Shown here: positions 35,563-45,204 of the stretch, in pieces | Layout of the letters: each line of letters opens with the position of its first letter | Position numbering within the stretch: the first letter of the stretch is position 1 | Assembly: GCF_014773395.1 (NCBI RefSeq) | Contig: NZ_JACXAF010000012.1 | Location: 62,001-126,000, forward strand | DNA from: Neiella litorisoli | GTDB lineage: Bacteria; Pseudomonadota; Gammaproteobacteria; Enterobacterales; Neiellaceae | Direction of reading: 5' to 3' | Length of the DNA stretch: 64,000 nucleotides | Made by a program: the position numbers and the translations under genes | The notes under the pieces: model-generated | Databases searched by the model: none | What the model saw: the letters and a program-made list of their open reading frames with translations, nothing else | What the model was told of the DNA's origin: nothing

Positions 35563-36852
35563 TTACTGCCCTTGCAGCGTCAAGTTTACCTGAGTCGGCA
35601 GATCTTGCTTATGCAATTGGCTACCGACCGCCTCAAATAGCGCATCGGCAGTGGCAACATTGGCCCCTTTGACGACTCGAGCGACCACTTCAAATGGCTC
35701 CACCGCACCTAGCGCATAGTTCTCCATCATGGCATCGGCTGAGGTCAACTGCAGCGTCAGCGGCAAACTTGGCATTGGCATACGTTTGACCGCCATTGGC
35801 ATTGGTGGTCCTTGGACGGCGCGCGCATAAACCACTAAAAAACTATCGGCTGGAATATCAATTCCCTGCTCGGCTGAGACAGTGACATCAATCACCAGAT
35901 CTGTGGCCTCATCCGTTGTCTCCGCAGCAACAGCCGCTTGCTCGCTAACCGGCTCGGCTGCAGGCTGAGCATGAGGGTTCATACCATGCTGTTGCGATTT
36001 CAACATAGTCAGGGTCTGGGCAATCTGCTTGTGGCGAGGGCTGTCTGCCGGAATAATTTCTAACATCCGCTGCCAAGCAGCAAATGCGGCACTGCGCTCA
36101 CCGGCCTCAAACAGCGTGAACGCTTGTTCTGAAAGTACATCCAAGTCGCTCGGTGATGTTGCCAATAAACGCTGATAAATACTCTTGGCATAATTAATTT
36201 TGGCTGGCTCACCCGACATTGCTAGCGCCTTGGCGTAACTTAGGTTGGCAGCTTTGTTATCTGGCTGTAGGTGCAGAGCATTGACAAAGGCTTCTGTCGC
36301 CTCATTAAGTCGACCAAAAGAGAGCTGGATGCGGCCAAACAGCAACCATCCCATGGCGTCGTCACCTTTCTCATTAAGATTGGTGCGCAAAGCCAAGGCG
36401 AATAACTCTAGCTCTTCGTTACTCAGCGGGTTATCGCCAGGTTGCATTAAGCGCTCGGCCAATGCTGGCATTTGCTCCAAGCTTTGTTGCCATTGCTCGA
36501 CCTTGTTCTGATTTCCCATCAGCACATACATGATCACAGCAGCAATGACGCCAAGTCCAAATAGCCCCCACATTGGCCATACCGCACCATTGCCATTGGC
36601 GTTGCTGGTCATTTGCTCAGTATCATCAAGCAGATTGGTTTGTAACTCTAAATTCAGCTGCTGAAACTCGTCCTCGGTTATTTCACCGCGTTCAAACTGT
36701 TGCTTAATTTCCAACTGGCGCTGCTCGAAAACATGGCGGTTCAGCTCTAACTGAGAAACGCCAGAGGCAGCTGAGCGTCGGCTTGCAACGAAAATGAAAG
36801 GCAATGCCACGATCGCCGAGATGAGTACCGCACCTATCCAAAACAAGGTCAT
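35563..36852 (-). CDS. ccmI: Cytochrome c maturation protein CcmI
   Basis: This 429-residue protein has two N-terminal membrane segments (about 3-23 and 93-113) joined by a leucine-zipper-like cytoplasmic loop (LELNRHVFEQRQLEIKQQFE). A periplasmic domain follows with TPR repeats (AMGWLLFGRIQLSFGRLNEA and ANLSYAKALAMSGE), then a C-terminal beta-rich domain. CcmI holds apocytochrome c for the CcmFH haem lyase. The start overlaps ccmH by 4 bases. It closes the ccm operon and is followed closely by mlaA. Confidence 0.9.
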   Translation of the reverse strand: MTLFWIGAVLISAIVALPFIFVASRRSAASGVSQLELNRHVFEQRQLEIKQQFERGEITEDEFQQLNLELQTNLLDDTEQMTSNANGNGAVWPMWGLFGLGVIAAVIMYVLMGNQNKVEQWQQSLEQMPALAERLMQPGDNPLSNEELELFALALRTNLNEKGDDAMGWLLFGRIQLSFGRLNEATEAFVNALHLQPDNKAANLSYAKALAMSGEPAKINYAKSIYQRLLATSPSDLDVLSEQAFTLFEAGERSAAFAAWQRMLEIIPADSPRHKQIAQTLTMLKSQQHGMNPHAQPAAEPVSEQAAVAAETTDEATDLVIDVTVSAEQGIDIPADSFLVVYARAVQGPPMPMAVKRMPMPSLPLTLQLTSADAMMENYALGAVEPFEVVARVVKGANVATADALFEAVGSQLHKQDLPTQVNLTLQGQ

Positions 36853-37328
36853 GAGTTTGAATCATCCTTCTTCATTAATTCTTGCAAACGGGCCTTTTCA
36901 GCATCGGTGAGCTGGCCAGCGGCGGCTTTTGGCGCACGCTTTTTAGCAATCATAATCATCACGCCAACAACTGCGATCAACAAAAACGCAAACGGGCCAA
37001 ACCAGAGCACCCAAGTCGATTGCTTAATGGGCGGCTGATAATGCACAAAATCACCGTAGCGCTGCACCATGTAATCAATGACTTGTTGTTTGCTTGCGCC
37101 TTGCTGAACCATTTCATAGGTCTTATCTTTCAGATCTTTGGCCAAGCCGGCATCAGAATCAGAGATGGTTTGGTTTTGGCACTTAGGGCAACGAATCTCG
37201 TTAATAAGCTCACGAAACTGAGCTTCTTTAGCCGCATCCTCAAATGGATAAGCATCAATCGCGGCTTGAGCCGATACAGCCCAAATAACTGCAATTAATG
37301 CGACACAGAATCGATAGAGAGTGGACAT
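36849..37328 (-). CDS. ccmH: Cytochrome c maturation protein CcmH
   Basis: This 159-residue protein has a signal peptide (ALIAVIWAVSAQA), the redox motif NEIRCPKCQNQTISDSDA near residues 43-60, and one C-terminal membrane segment (WVLWFGPFAFLLIAVVGVMI). The Cys pair reduces the apocytochrome haem site. It is the short, unfused form, with the TPR part encoded separately as ccmI. It follows ccmG by 2 bases. Confidence 0.95.
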   Translation of the reverse strand: MSTLYRFCVALIAVIWAVSAQAAIDAYPFEDAAKEAQFRELINEIRCPKCQNQTISDSDAGLAKDLKDKTYEMVQQGASKQQVIDYMVQRYGDFVHYQPPIKQSTWVLWFGPFAFLLIAVVGVMIMIAKKRAPKAAAGQLTDAEKARLQELMKKDDSNS

Positions 37329-37330
37329 CG

Positions 37331-37861
37331 CTATTCTCCAGCCTGACGATACAAATCAGCGAGTTTTTCCTGCCAAACGCGGACATTGACGTCGCCAACA
37401 TGGCGGTACTGAATAACACCCTGACGGTCGACAATAAAGGTTTCCGGCGCGCCGTAAACCCCCAAATCAATCGCAAACGTGCCCTCATAATCAAGTACAT
37501 TCAAAACGTAAGGATCGCCCAGCTGAGCTAACCATCGGCGCGCTTTAGTTGGCTCATCTTTGTAATTAAGGCCGACAATTTTCACCCCTTGAGCGGCGAG
37601 CGTGTTTAAAAACTCATGCTCAGCTCTACAAGTTGGGCACCATGTTGCCCAAACATTGAGCAGGTAAGGCCCCTCGCCAAAACTACTCACATCGGTCTGT
37701 TGTTGTGGGTTTAGTAGATCCGGCAATTGAAAATCCGGCACCGGTTTACCAACCAATGCCGACTCAAGCTCTCTCGGATCGGAAAACAGCGCCGAGTAGA
37801 AAAACACCCCAACGGCGACAAATGCCAACAGCGGCAACAATAGAAATATACGTTTGTTCAT
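37331..37861 (-). CDS. ccmG: Thiol:disulfide reductant CcmG/DsbE
   Basis: This 176-residue thioredoxin-fold protein is anchored by an N-terminal membrane segment. The active site is ATWCPTCRAEH and the family acidic region precedes it. It keeps CcmH or apocytochrome reduced in the periplasm. The start overlaps ccmF by 4 bases. Confidence 0.95.
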   Translation of the reverse strand: MNKRIFLLLPLLAFVAVGVFFYSALFSDPRELESALVGKPVPDFQLPDLLNPQQQTDVSSFGEGPYLLNVWATWCPTCRAEHEFLNTLAAQGVKIVGLNYKDEPTKARRWLAQLGDPYVLNVLDYEGTFAIDLGVYGAPETFIVDRQGVIQYRHVGDVNVRVWQEKLADLYRQAGE

Positions 37862-39834
37862 CCAGCCACTTCCTGCGCCTTTAATTGACTTTGCTGACGA
37901 CGGCGAGCCAAGCGATAGCGCCTGTCACAAATCGATAATGCGCCACCAAAAGACATCACCAATGCGCCGAGCCAAATCCAGCGGACAAATGGTTTATAAT
38001 GCAGCCGCACTGCCCATGCATCGCCACCTAAGGGCTCCCCTAGCGCAACGAACAAATCACGGAACAACCCAGCATCAATCGCCGCTTCGGTCATGACCGA
38101 ACCAGACGCCAGATATTGCCGCTTTTCAGCGTGTAACTGAGCAACGTGCTTGTCGCCATCCCACACCGAAAAATCACCGCCAGTGCCGCGATAGTTTGGC
38201 CCTTGCAATGGCCCAACCCGATCAAACCGCACCGTATAGCCAGCCAAAGGCTGGGTATCGCCCGGTTGCATGCGGACATCGGTTTCCGTGGTGTAGGTGC
38301 TGGTCAGGGCAATACCGATAATACTGATGGCGAAACCAAGGTGGCCAAATACCATGCCCCAATGACTGCGCGATAATTTGCCAAGCGCCGTCATTAAGGA
38401 ATCATTGCCGCGCTGATTAGCGAGAATTTCCTGAATGGTACAAATCAACACCCACAAACCCATCACGACACCAAGCGCCGCATGGAAATGCTCAACATCG
38501 CCGAACACACCATTGAGGACCAATCCAGCGCTGATGCTCAAGCCAAGGGCAAACAGAATTTTCTGTCGCAGCTGTGCCATCGGCTGTCGACGCCAACGCG
38601 CCAACGGCCCGATTCCTAGGACAAAGACAAAAGGCACAATTAGAATTGAAAAAATCAGATTAAAAAATGGTGGGCCAACGGAAATTGTGCCCCAGCCAAT
38701 TTCTTTGTGGATTAGCGGCCAGATGGTGCCAACCAATACCACCAGCGTGGCGGTCACCAACAACAGGTTATTCCCCAGCAACAAGGTTTCGCGGCTCATT
38801 AAGTCATATTGGCCACGACTTCTTATGGCAGCGCCTTTCCAAGCAAATAGGGTCAGTGAACCGCCGATAACGAGGAACAAGAAGGCCAGAATGAACAAGC
38901 CTCGGCTTGGATCACTGGCAAACGCATGCACAGAAACAAGGACACCAGAGCGGACTAGGAAGGTACCCAGCAAGCTGAGCGAAAATGCCGATAGCGCCAA
39001 CAACACCGTCCATAGTTTAAACACGCCGCGTTTTTCACATACCGCCAATGAATGAATCAACGCAGTACCAGCAAGCCACGGCATAAACGACGCATTTTCA
39101 ACCGGATCCCAGAACCACCAGCCGCCCCAGCCTAGCTCGTAATACGCCCACCAACTGCCCAGCGCAATACCAATCGTCAGGCTGATCCAAGCCGCTAAGG
39201 TCCAAGGGCGAGACCAGCGCGCCCAAGCCGCATCAAGCTGTCCCGATAGCAATGCTGCAATCGCAAACGCAAATGCTACAGCGAAACCAACGTAACCCAT
39301 GTATAGCATCGGCGGGTGCATGATCAGACCGACGTCCTGCAATAGCGGATTGAGATCTCGACCATCGACCGGATAGAACGGTAGCAAGGTTTCAAACGGA
39401 TTGGACGTAAACTGGATAAACGCCAAAAAACCAACAGAAATCATCCCCATCACGGCCACAACTCGAGCAATCGCCACTAGCGGTAGCGCTCGACTGAATA
39501 CCGACACCGCGGCCTGCCAACCACACAGCATGAGGATCCACAGCAGCAATGAGCCTTCATGGGCTCCCCATACCGCCGAAACTTTATAGTACCAAGGCAG
39601 TTTGGAGTTGGAGTTCTGGGCAACGTAGCTCAGGGTGAAATCGTCTTGCACGAAGGCGTAACAGAGCGCAACAAATGCAATGCTCACCAGCAAGAACTGT
39701 AACTGTGCTAATGGGCGGGCCATTTGCATCCAGTTGAGCCAGCCGCGGTAGCTGCCAACCATGGGAATAATGGCCAGCAATACGCCGACGATTAAAGCTA
39801 ATATCTGGGCGATATGGCCCCACTCAGCGATCAT
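37858..39834 (-). CDS. ccmF: Haem lyase subunit CcmF
   Basis: This 658-residue polytopic protein carries the WWD haem-handling motif (WGGWWFWDPVENASFMPWL) and the conserved His residues of the flanking loops. About 15 membrane segments and a large periplasmic loop near the C-terminus (LTSTYTTETDVRMQPGDTQ) are present. It attaches haem from CcmE to apocytochrome c. The start shares one base with the ccmE stop. Confidence 0.97.
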   Translation of the reverse strand: MIAEWGHIAQILALIVGVLLAIIPMVGSYRGWLNWMQMARPLAQLQFLLVSIAFVALCYAFVQDDFTLSYVAQNSNSKLPWYYKVSAVWGAHEGSLLLWILMLCGWQAAVSVFSRALPLVAIARVVAVMGMISVGFLAFIQFTSNPFETLLPFYPVDGRDLNPLLQDVGLIMHPPMLYMGYVGFAVAFAFAIAALLSGQLDAAWARWSRPWTLAAWISLTIGIALGSWWAYYELGWGGWWFWDPVENASFMPWLAGTALIHSLAVCEKRGVFKLWTVLLALSAFSLSLLGTFLVRSGVLVSVHAFASDPSRGLFILAFLFLVIGGSLTLFAWKGAAIRSRGQYDLMSRETLLLGNNLLLVTATLVVLVGTIWPLIHKEIGWGTISVGPPFFNLIFSILIVPFVFVLGIGPLARWRRQPMAQLRQKILFALGLSISAGLVLNGVFGDVEHFHAALGVVMGLWVLICTIQEILANQRGNDSLMTALGKLSRSHWGMVFGHLGFAISIIGIALTSTYTTETDVRMQPGDTQPLAGYTVRFDRVGPLQGPNYRGTGGDFSVWDGDKHVAQLHAEKRQYLASGSVMTEAAIDAGLFRDLFVALGEPLGGDAWAVRLHYKPFVRWIWLGALVMSFGGALSICDRRYRLARRRQQSQLKAQEVAG

Positions 39835-40325
39835 CAGTAAGCGCCTCCATTTTGCCCTTCTGCTTTGTTACCAACGCCGTTTGGATGCACTTTGCCAACC
39901 GCTTCAGCAACATCAGGAGGCATGTATTCTTCATCGTGCTTAGCCAGTACCTCATGCGCTTTAATCGTGGAGGGGCCAGTCAGCACCCCGTTGGCGACAA
40001 TCCCCTGACCTTCACGGAACAGATCCGGCAAAATACCGTCGTACTCAATTGTCACTAATGGGCCTTGATCAAACAGATCAAACCGAACTTTCAATGAATT
40101 TTCATCACGCTTAACACTGCCTGGTAACACCATACCGCCAATGCGCAAACGCTGACCAATCTGCGGTTTTACCCCAGTTTCGTTTTTGCCGTTGATGATT
40201 TCAGACGGGGTGTAGAACAAGTCAATATTTTGGGTCATTGAGAACAACACAAAACCAACGGCTACGCCAAGGCCGAGTAATACCGCAAGGGTTGCCGCTA
40301 AACGCTTTTTGCGACGAGGGTTCAT
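39834..40325 (-). CDS. ccmE: Haem chaperone CcmE
   Basis: This 163-residue protein has an N-terminal anchor ([20 protein letters not shown]), an OB-fold domain and the haem-binding His in [12 protein letters not shown] (HxxxY motif). It carries haem from CcmC to CcmF in the periplasm. The start overlaps ccmD by 4 bases. Confidence 0.96.
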   Translation of the reverse strand: MNPRRKKRLAATLAVLLGLGVAVGFVLFSMTQNIDLFYTPSEIINGKNETGVKPQIGQRLRIGGMVLPGSVKRDENSLKVRFDLFDQGPLVTIEYDGILPDLFREGQGIVANGVLTGPSTIKAHEVLAKHDEEYMPPDVAEAVGKVHPNGVGNKAEGQNGGAY

Positions 40326-40528
40326 AGCACACGCTCCGTGGTTTTTGAGGTTTTACGGCGCTGACGCCGAGCTTCAAATTCTTTAATGCCAGCGACTATT
40401 TTGCGCCGACTGTAGCAACAGTGCCACCATAACAGAATCAAGGAGCCAAGCCCCACGCCATATGACAACCAGACATAAAAGCCATGTTTGCCCATCTGCA
40501 AAAACGCAGCAAAACTATCAAAGGCCAT
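40322..40528 (-). CDS. ccmD: Haem exporter accessory protein CcmD
   Basis: The ATG at 40528 shares its A with the ccmC stop (TAATG) and gives 68 residues. One membrane segment ([20 protein letters not shown]) is followed by a basic tail rich in Arg and Lys, the standard CcmD pattern. It helps release haem-loaded CcmE from CcmABC. A longer in-frame extension upstream reads into ccmC and is rejected. Confidence 0.92.
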   Translation of the reverse strand: MAFDSFAAFLQMGKHGFYVWLSYGVGLGSLILLWWHCCYSRRKIVAGIKEFEARRQRRKTSKTTERVL

Positions 40529-41268
40529 TAGCTTTTGCCCTCCAGAACTTGTTTCACCCAAGGCCGATGGCCTTCTTTCATCAGCAGATCATTGCGCAGC
40601 CTCATCAGGGTAAAGGCCCCTAGCAACAGGCCAAAAGCAACAATGTTGATGAGCAGTGGCCACAACATGCTGGTATCCATCTTCGGCTTTTCAAAAACGG
40701 TAACCGTCGCCCCTTGGTGCAGCGAATTCCACCAGACAACCGAGTAATGAATAATCGGCACATTAATTACCCCAACCATTGCCAGAATAGCGGCGGCGCG
40801 TGCGCCACTGCGACGGTCTTCATAGGCGTAATACAAGGCGATGACACCAAGGTATAAGAACAGCAGAATCAACTCAGAGGTCAAGCGCGCATCCCAAACC
40901 CAATACGTGCCCCAAGTTGGCTTCCCCCAAACGGCGCCGGTAAATAACGCCAAAAAGGTGTACACGGCGCCCACCGGAGCGATCGCGATGACCGTCATAT
41001 CCGCATGGCGTTGCTGCCAAACGGTGCCGATAAATGCAGCAATGGCCATACCTAAATAGCCACTCATCGACATCATCGCCGTTGGCACATGCAGGTAAAT
41101 AATGCGAAAACTATCGCCTTGCTGATAATCCGCAGGCGTGAATGCCAATCCCCAGATAGTGCCGACCGTCGCGCCGATGAATCCGAGCCAACCGAACCAG
41201 AATAAAAACTTGCCGCTTAAACGATAAAGGTTTTCAGATTTTGCGTAGGGATGAAGCCACTTAAACAT
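40528..41268 (-). CDS. ccmC: Haem-handling membrane protein CcmC
   Basis: This 246-residue protein with six membrane segments has the WWD-type motif WGTYWVWDARLTSELILLFLY and conserved His residues in periplasmic loops (YLHVPTAMMS). It loads haem onto CcmE. It follows ccmB after 3 bases. Confidence 0.96.
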   Translation of the reverse strand: MFKWLHPYAKSENLYRLSGKFLFWFGWLGFIGATVGTIWGLAFTPADYQQGDSFRIIYLHVPTAMMSMSGYLGMAIAAFIGTVWQQRHADMTVIAIAPVGAVYTFLALFTGAVWGKPTWGTYWVWDARLTSELILLFLYLGVIALYYAYEDRRSGARAAAILAMVGVINVPIIHYSVVWWNSLHQGATVTVFEKPKMDTSMLWPLLINIVAFGLLLGAFTLMRLRNDLLMKEGHRPWVKQVLEGKS

Positions 41269-41271
41269 AAG

Positions 41272-41937
41272 TTATTGCACACCTATTTTTAACGCTGCGA
41301 TAACCGCAAATGGCGCCAGTGTAATGGCAGCGACGGAAAACGCAGCCAGCAACGCCAATTGCCCAAGGTAAGGTAACGACATTGCGGCGGCATCAATTGC
41401 AGCCGTTGCAAATATCAATACAGGAATAAATAACGGAAGGATCAACAAACTGAGCAATACACCACTGCGGCCTACCCCAACGGTCAATGCTGCGCCAACC
41501 GCGCCAATCATGCTCAGCGCAGGAGTTGCCACCAATAAACTCAGCATCATCGCAACTAACGCTTTGAGGCTAACTCCCATCAACAATGCCGCCAACGGAG
41601 AGAGTACCAACATCGGAACGCAGATCATTAACCAATGGCTGGCAATCTTTGCTAACACCAAACCGGCGCCAGCGTGGGGCGATAACAGCATCTGCTCTAA
41701 CGAACCATCGCGATAGTCATCGCGAAACAGCCGCTCTAGCGAGAGCATCACGCTTAACAAAATGGCGACCCAAATAACGCCCGGAGCGATCCGCGCTAAT
41801 GTTTCCGGTGCCGGCCCAACGCCCAGTGGAAACAAGCTGATGACCAGCAAGTAAAACACCAGCGGATTGAGCACATCAGATTTCTTGCGCATCACCAGCA
41901 AGGTTTCGCGGCGCATCGTTTCCAGCCAAGGGCTCAT
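41272..41937 (-). CDS. ccmB: Cytochrome c maturation permease CcmB
   Basis: This 221-residue ABC-type permease has six membrane segments and the family motif LFRDDYRDGSLEQMLLSP near residue 70. With CcmA it drives release of haem-CcmE. It overlaps ccmA by 4 bases. Confidence 0.95.
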   Translation of the reverse strand: MSPWLETMRRETLLVMRKKSDVLNPLVFYLLVISLFPLGVGPAPETLARIAPGVIWVAILLSVMLSLERLFRDDYRDGSLEQMLLSPHAGAGLVLAKIASHWLMICVPMLVLSPLAALLMGVSLKALVAMMLSLLVATPALSMIGAVGAALTVGVGRSGVLLSLLILPLFIPVLIFATAAIDAAAMSLPYLGQLALLAAFSVAAITLAPFAVIAALKIGVQ

Positions 41938-42563
41938 GAATCGGCCTCCGGATCAAGCGCTGCCAGCTCTAACCGTTGAGTCACTGACTCGGGTAATATC
42001 GCTGGCTGATGCGTCGTAACAATCAACATTCCGCCATCATCCAAATGCTGCTTAAAACGTCTTTCAAGGCCCGCGACGGCCTTTACATCAAGAGCGGTCA
42101 ATGGCTCATCCAAAATCCACAACGGCGAATTGGATAACCACAAACGGCTCAAGGCAATTCGGCGTTGCTGGCCGGCGGATAACTGACCGGCCGGCACATC
42201 TTCATATCCGGCTAATCCGACGGCGCAGAGAATATCGTCGATCGATGCACTATCGTCATCGTGCAATGCTGATAAGTAGCGTAGATTCTCGGTTGGGCTG
42301 AGTTCGGTATTTACTGCTGCGTGGTGGCCGAGATAAAGCAGCGACTGGAGGTAATTATCGGACTGAGAAATGGCGGTGCCGTTCCAACAAATCTGGCCCT
42401 CATCGGGACGTGCAAGCCCAGCAAGGATTCGCAGCATGCTGGTTTTACCGGCACCATTTCGTCCCTGCAGTAGTAGCGCATGTCCCGGCTCTAAGGAAAA
42501 GCTAACGTCACTAAATAATTGTCTGGATTGGCGGGCCAAGCTCAATCGGCGCGCTTCAAGCAT
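41934..42563 (-). CDS. ccmA: Cytochrome c maturation ATPase CcmA
   Basis: This 209-residue ATPase has Walker A GRNGAGKTS (34-42), signature LSAGQQRRIALSRLW, Walker B LWILDEPLTALD and the switch His in TTHQP. It heads the ccm operon. The 135 bases upstream, towards the DUF2802 gene, hold no clear terminator, so either a promoter there or read-through from the chemotaxis genes could supply transcription. Confidence 0.95.
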   Translation of the reverse strand: MLEARRLSLARQSRQLFSDVSFSLEPGHALLLQGRNGAGKTSMLRILAGLARPDEGQICWNGTAISQSDNYLQSLLYLGHHAAVNTELSPTENLRYLSALHDDDSASIDDILCAVGLAGYEDVPAGQLSAGQQRRIALSRLWLSNSPLWILDEPLTALDVKAVAGLERRFKQHLDDGGMLIVTTHQPAILPESVTQRLELAALDPEADS

Positions 42564-42698
42564 TTGTTATATTTCTGATCCAATAATTATGGCTGTTAAC
42601 GATGATAACACCGCTTCGCTGAAAAAATCACCCAGCAAGTGGCTAGAATTGGTAACCAATGGTGAATTGAGAAACCATAAAAATCATCGGGATAAGTA

Positions 42699-43139
42699 TT
42701 ATCTGGAGGCCTTTTGTTGGTGCAAACTAAATAGCAACTCTGCTTCTGCTCTTGGTAATTCGCATTCCCGCATGATCTCGTCTAAGTCGGCGCCCAGTTC
42801 GACCATTCGCACTGCTCGGCTATACAACCGCCGTTCCGGCTCCAAGTCGTCTGGATTTGGTTGTTGCTCCGCCAACTCATCGAGTCGCGCTTCGATGGCC
42901 TGAATCCGGCGGCCAAGCGCCAGCGCGCCAGCCCGAACTTCCTGAATATCATTATCTAGGCCGAATGTATCTGGCTCTGCAGATTGCTGCATTTGCTGTT
43001 GCAACTGCACGAGCTGCTGCTGAAGCTGAGAGTGCTGATGTTGCTGTTTGCGCAACACACTCAACATCATAAAAATGCCAGCAAAGGACAAAATGGCCAG
43101 CACAATGGCCAGCCATGGAAGTAGCGATTCAGTCAGCAT
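42699..43139 (-). CDS. DUF2802 protein of polar flagellar/chemotaxis loci
   Basis: This 146-residue protein has an N-terminal membrane segment (LAIVLAILSFAGIFMMLSVL), a Gln-rich coiled coil (about 32-55), and a C-terminal DUF2802 core (RAVRMVELGADLDEIMRECE) that looks like a helix-turn-helix-like fold. DUF2802 genes follow cheW in polar flagellates such as Pseudomonas, Vibrio and Shewanella; the function is not known. It lies 6 bases after cheW and is probably in the same transcript. Confidence 0.85.
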   Translation of the reverse strand: MLTESLLPWLAIVLAILSFAGIFMMLSVLRKQQHQHSQLQQQLVQLQQQMQQSAEPDTFGLDNDIQEVRAGALALGRRIQAIEARLDELAEQQPNPDDLEPERRLYSRAVRMVELGADLDEIMRECELPRAEAELLFSLHQQKASR

Positions 43140-43145
43140 AGATTA

Positions 43146-43637
43146 TTAGAGGGTTGAGAGTTCATCCCACTCTTCATCATTAAGCAATTTATTGAGATCA
43201 ACCAAGATAAGCAGCTCATCATCCCGATTCGACACGCCCTGAATGAATTTAGCGCTGTCTTCAGTACCGACATTTGGTGCACTATCAATCTCTGAGCTAC
43301 GCAGATAAACCACTTCGGCTACGCTATCGACCAGAATACCAATCACTTGTTTTTCCGCCTCGATAATCACGATACGGGAATTTTCAGTGACATCTGCTGA
43401 TTGCAAACCAAAACGAGAACGGGTGTCGATCACGGTGACCACATTACCACGCAAGTTGATAATGCCCATGACATAGTCCGGCGCACCAGGAACCGGCGCA
43501 ATCTCGGTATAACGCAATACTTCTTGCACCTGCATCACATTGATACCATAGGTTTCATTGTCGAGTCGGAAAGTAACCCACTGCAGGACCTGATCATCAG
43601 TTTCGGTATTGGAGGCAGTAGTTCTATCGTCAGCCAT
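43146..43637 (-). CDS. cheW: Chemotaxis coupling protein CheW
   Basis: This 163-residue protein covers one CheW domain: QWVTFRLDNETYGINVMQVQ at the start, YVMGIINLRGNVVTVIDTR in the centre and VDSVAEVVYL in the second barrel. It couples chemoreceptors to CheA in polar arrays. It follows parP by 4 bases. Confidence 0.95.
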   Translation of the reverse strand: MADDRTTASNTETDDQVLQWVTFRLDNETYGINVMQVQEVLRYTEIAPVPGAPDYVMGIINLRGNVVTVIDTRSRFGLQSADVTENSRIVIIEAEKQVIGILVDSVAEVVYLRSSEIDSAPNVGTEDSAKFIQGVSNRDDELLILVDLNKLLNDEEWDELSTL

Positions 43638-43641
43638 GTTG

Positions 43642-44409
43642 TTACTCCGGGTTATTTGCTTGCTGGCTATTCAGACCAGTTTCAAGTAGCTCTACTAATG
43701 CGTCTACATTTAGCAAAGCACACATGTGTTCTTTTACCATGCCGCGAAGCCAAGGCCGCTTGCCCATGGTTGCTCGCCAATTGACCTCTGCGGGCATCAA
43801 TTGGCTGGTGGTGATTAGTTTCTCGCAGGCGAGGCCCCAATTACTATCCTTTAACATAACAAGATATTGATAATTGAGCTGTTCTGCCAGTTTCTCATCA
43901 TATTTTTCTGGCATCACCCACAAAGCGGTGTCGACAACGTTTAACTTTCGCTCACGATGAGGCATCAAGCCTTTAAACCAATCCGGTTTTCCAAACAATG
44001 AACTGACCTGTTCTTCGTCCAGATTATGAATGCCGCCAAGCTGCTCTAACGGCACTGCTAACGTCATTCCAGCAACCTCAAAATACAACGCCTGAAACTC
44101 GCCAGTTGGCTCTGGCGGCATTTGGCTCAGCACATTATCAGGCGACAGCTCGGCAGCTTGTTCCGTCGAGACTTCGCTTGCAACCACTTGCTCGGTGGTT
44201 TCAACAACCACCGGCTCCGGTGTCACCACCACCTCTGGTACGGCAGTGATTACCGCCGGCTCAGGAGTTTCGGCCGGTTTGGTCGGTGCAACGCCAACAT
44301 CGTCCAACAATTTTTGCAGCGGTGCTGAGTCAATTTGCGGCTCCACCGACTGTTTTTCTTCAAGCAAGGCGGTAAAAAACTCTTGCAGTGCCTTATCACT
44401 CGACTTCAT
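43642..44409 (-). CDS. parP: CheW-like array protein ParP
   Basis: This 255-residue protein has a Pro/Glu/Val-rich, probably disordered first 100 residues. A CheW-like domain follows (FQALYFEVAGMTLAVPLEQL to the C-terminus), corresponding to the AIF domain of Vibrio ParP. ParP ties CheA and receptors to ParC at the cell pole and stabilises arrays. Position between parC and cheW is the conserved one. Domain similarity alone would only say CheW-like; the context gives ParP. Confidence 0.85.
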   Translation of the reverse strand: MKSSDKALQEFFTALLEEKQSVEPQIDSAPLQKLLDDVGVAPTKPAETPEPAVITAVPEVVVTPEPVVVETTEQVVASEVSTEQAAELSPDNVLSQMPPEPTGEFQALYFEVAGMTLAVPLEQLGGIHNLDEEQVSSLFGKPDWFKGLMPHRERKLNVVDTALWVMPEKYDEKLAEQLNYQYLVMLKDSNWGLACEKLITTSQLMPAEVNWRATMGKRPWLRGMVKEHMCALLNVDALVELLETGLNSQQANNPE

Positions 44410-45204
44410 TTACATACTTCCATTACGAGCAGCAACCTGCTGATCTATCAAATCATCGAGCAATTCACGATACGCCACGACGCCGCGCGAATGAGCAGAA
44501 AACATCGATGGTGGTAAATGCTGCAAAGACGCATCCCGAAAGCGCGTATCGACTGGAATAACACTACCCCACACCGTGTCGCCATATTGCTCAATCAAAC
44601 TTTCCATGGCCTGGCTGGCGGCCTTAGTGCGCTTATCGAACATGGTCGGCACAATCATGTAGTTGATTGACTGGCTCGGTGAGGACTTCATCAACTCCAG
44701 CGACATAATCATTCGCTCTAAGCCTTTGAGCGCAAGAAATTCAGTTTGCACCGGCACAAGAACCCGATCGCTAGTTGCCAGCGCATTGACCATCAATACG
44801 CCAAGCACCGGTGGGCAATCAACCAAGACAACATCATAGTCAGACTTCACCCGGTTCAGCGCATGGCGCAAAATAAGTCCCATGCCTTCGGTATGGCCAA
44901 ACTTACGGTCGAGTGTCGCCATCGCCATGTTCGCCGGCATGATATCAATGCCATCAATTCCCGATGGATGAATGCTCTGGCGCACTTGTTCTGCGGTTGC
45001 CGCACGGCCATGAACGAACACGTCGTAACCGGTATGCTCCAACTCCTCAACATCCAAGCCAAGGTAGTAGCCCAGCGAACAGTGGGGATCCATGTCAACC
45101 AGCAGCACGTTGTAGCCGCGATCAGCAAGCAAGCCAGCAAGCGACACCGCAGTGGTTGTTTTACCAACACCACCTTTTTGATTGGCTACCGTCCAAACCA
45201 TCAT
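44410..45204 (-). CDS. parC: ParA-like polar localisation ATPase ParC
   Basis: This 264-residue MinD/ParA ATPase starts with WTVANQKGGVGKTTTAVSLA, the deviant Walker A loop, followed by VLLVDMDPHCSLGYYLGLD and VVLVDCPPVLGVL (Walker B). ParC guides chemotaxis arrays to the old pole and to new poles before division, together with ParP. It overlaps motD by 4 bases. The gene is sometimes called soj in Pseudomonas. It should not be confused with topoisomerase IV parC. Confidence 0.88.
   Translation of the reverse strand: MMVWTVANQKGGVGKTTTAVSLAGLLADRGYNVLLVDMDPHCSLGYYLGLDVEELEHTGYDVFVHGRAATAEQVRQSIHPSGIDGIDIMPANMAMATLDRKFGHTEGMGLILRHALNRVKSDYDVVLVDCPPVLGVLMVNALATSDRVLVPVQTEFLALKGLERMIMSLELMKSSPSQSINYMIVPTMFDKRTKAASQAMESLIEQYGDTVWGSVIPVDTRFRDASLQHLPPSMFSAHSRGVVAYRELLDDLIDQQVAARNGSM

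Noticed and set aside
38435-39055. Plus-strand open frame of 206 codons opposite ccmF
   Set aside because: Arg/Thr/Pro-rich translation typical of an antisense shadow; ccmF on minus is fully conserved.
42564-42698. Search for a terminator or promoter between the DUF2802 gene and ccmA, including the ATTGG-TTA-CCAAT palindrome
   Set aside because: The stem is only 5 bp with no T run, and no -35/-10 pair is convincing.
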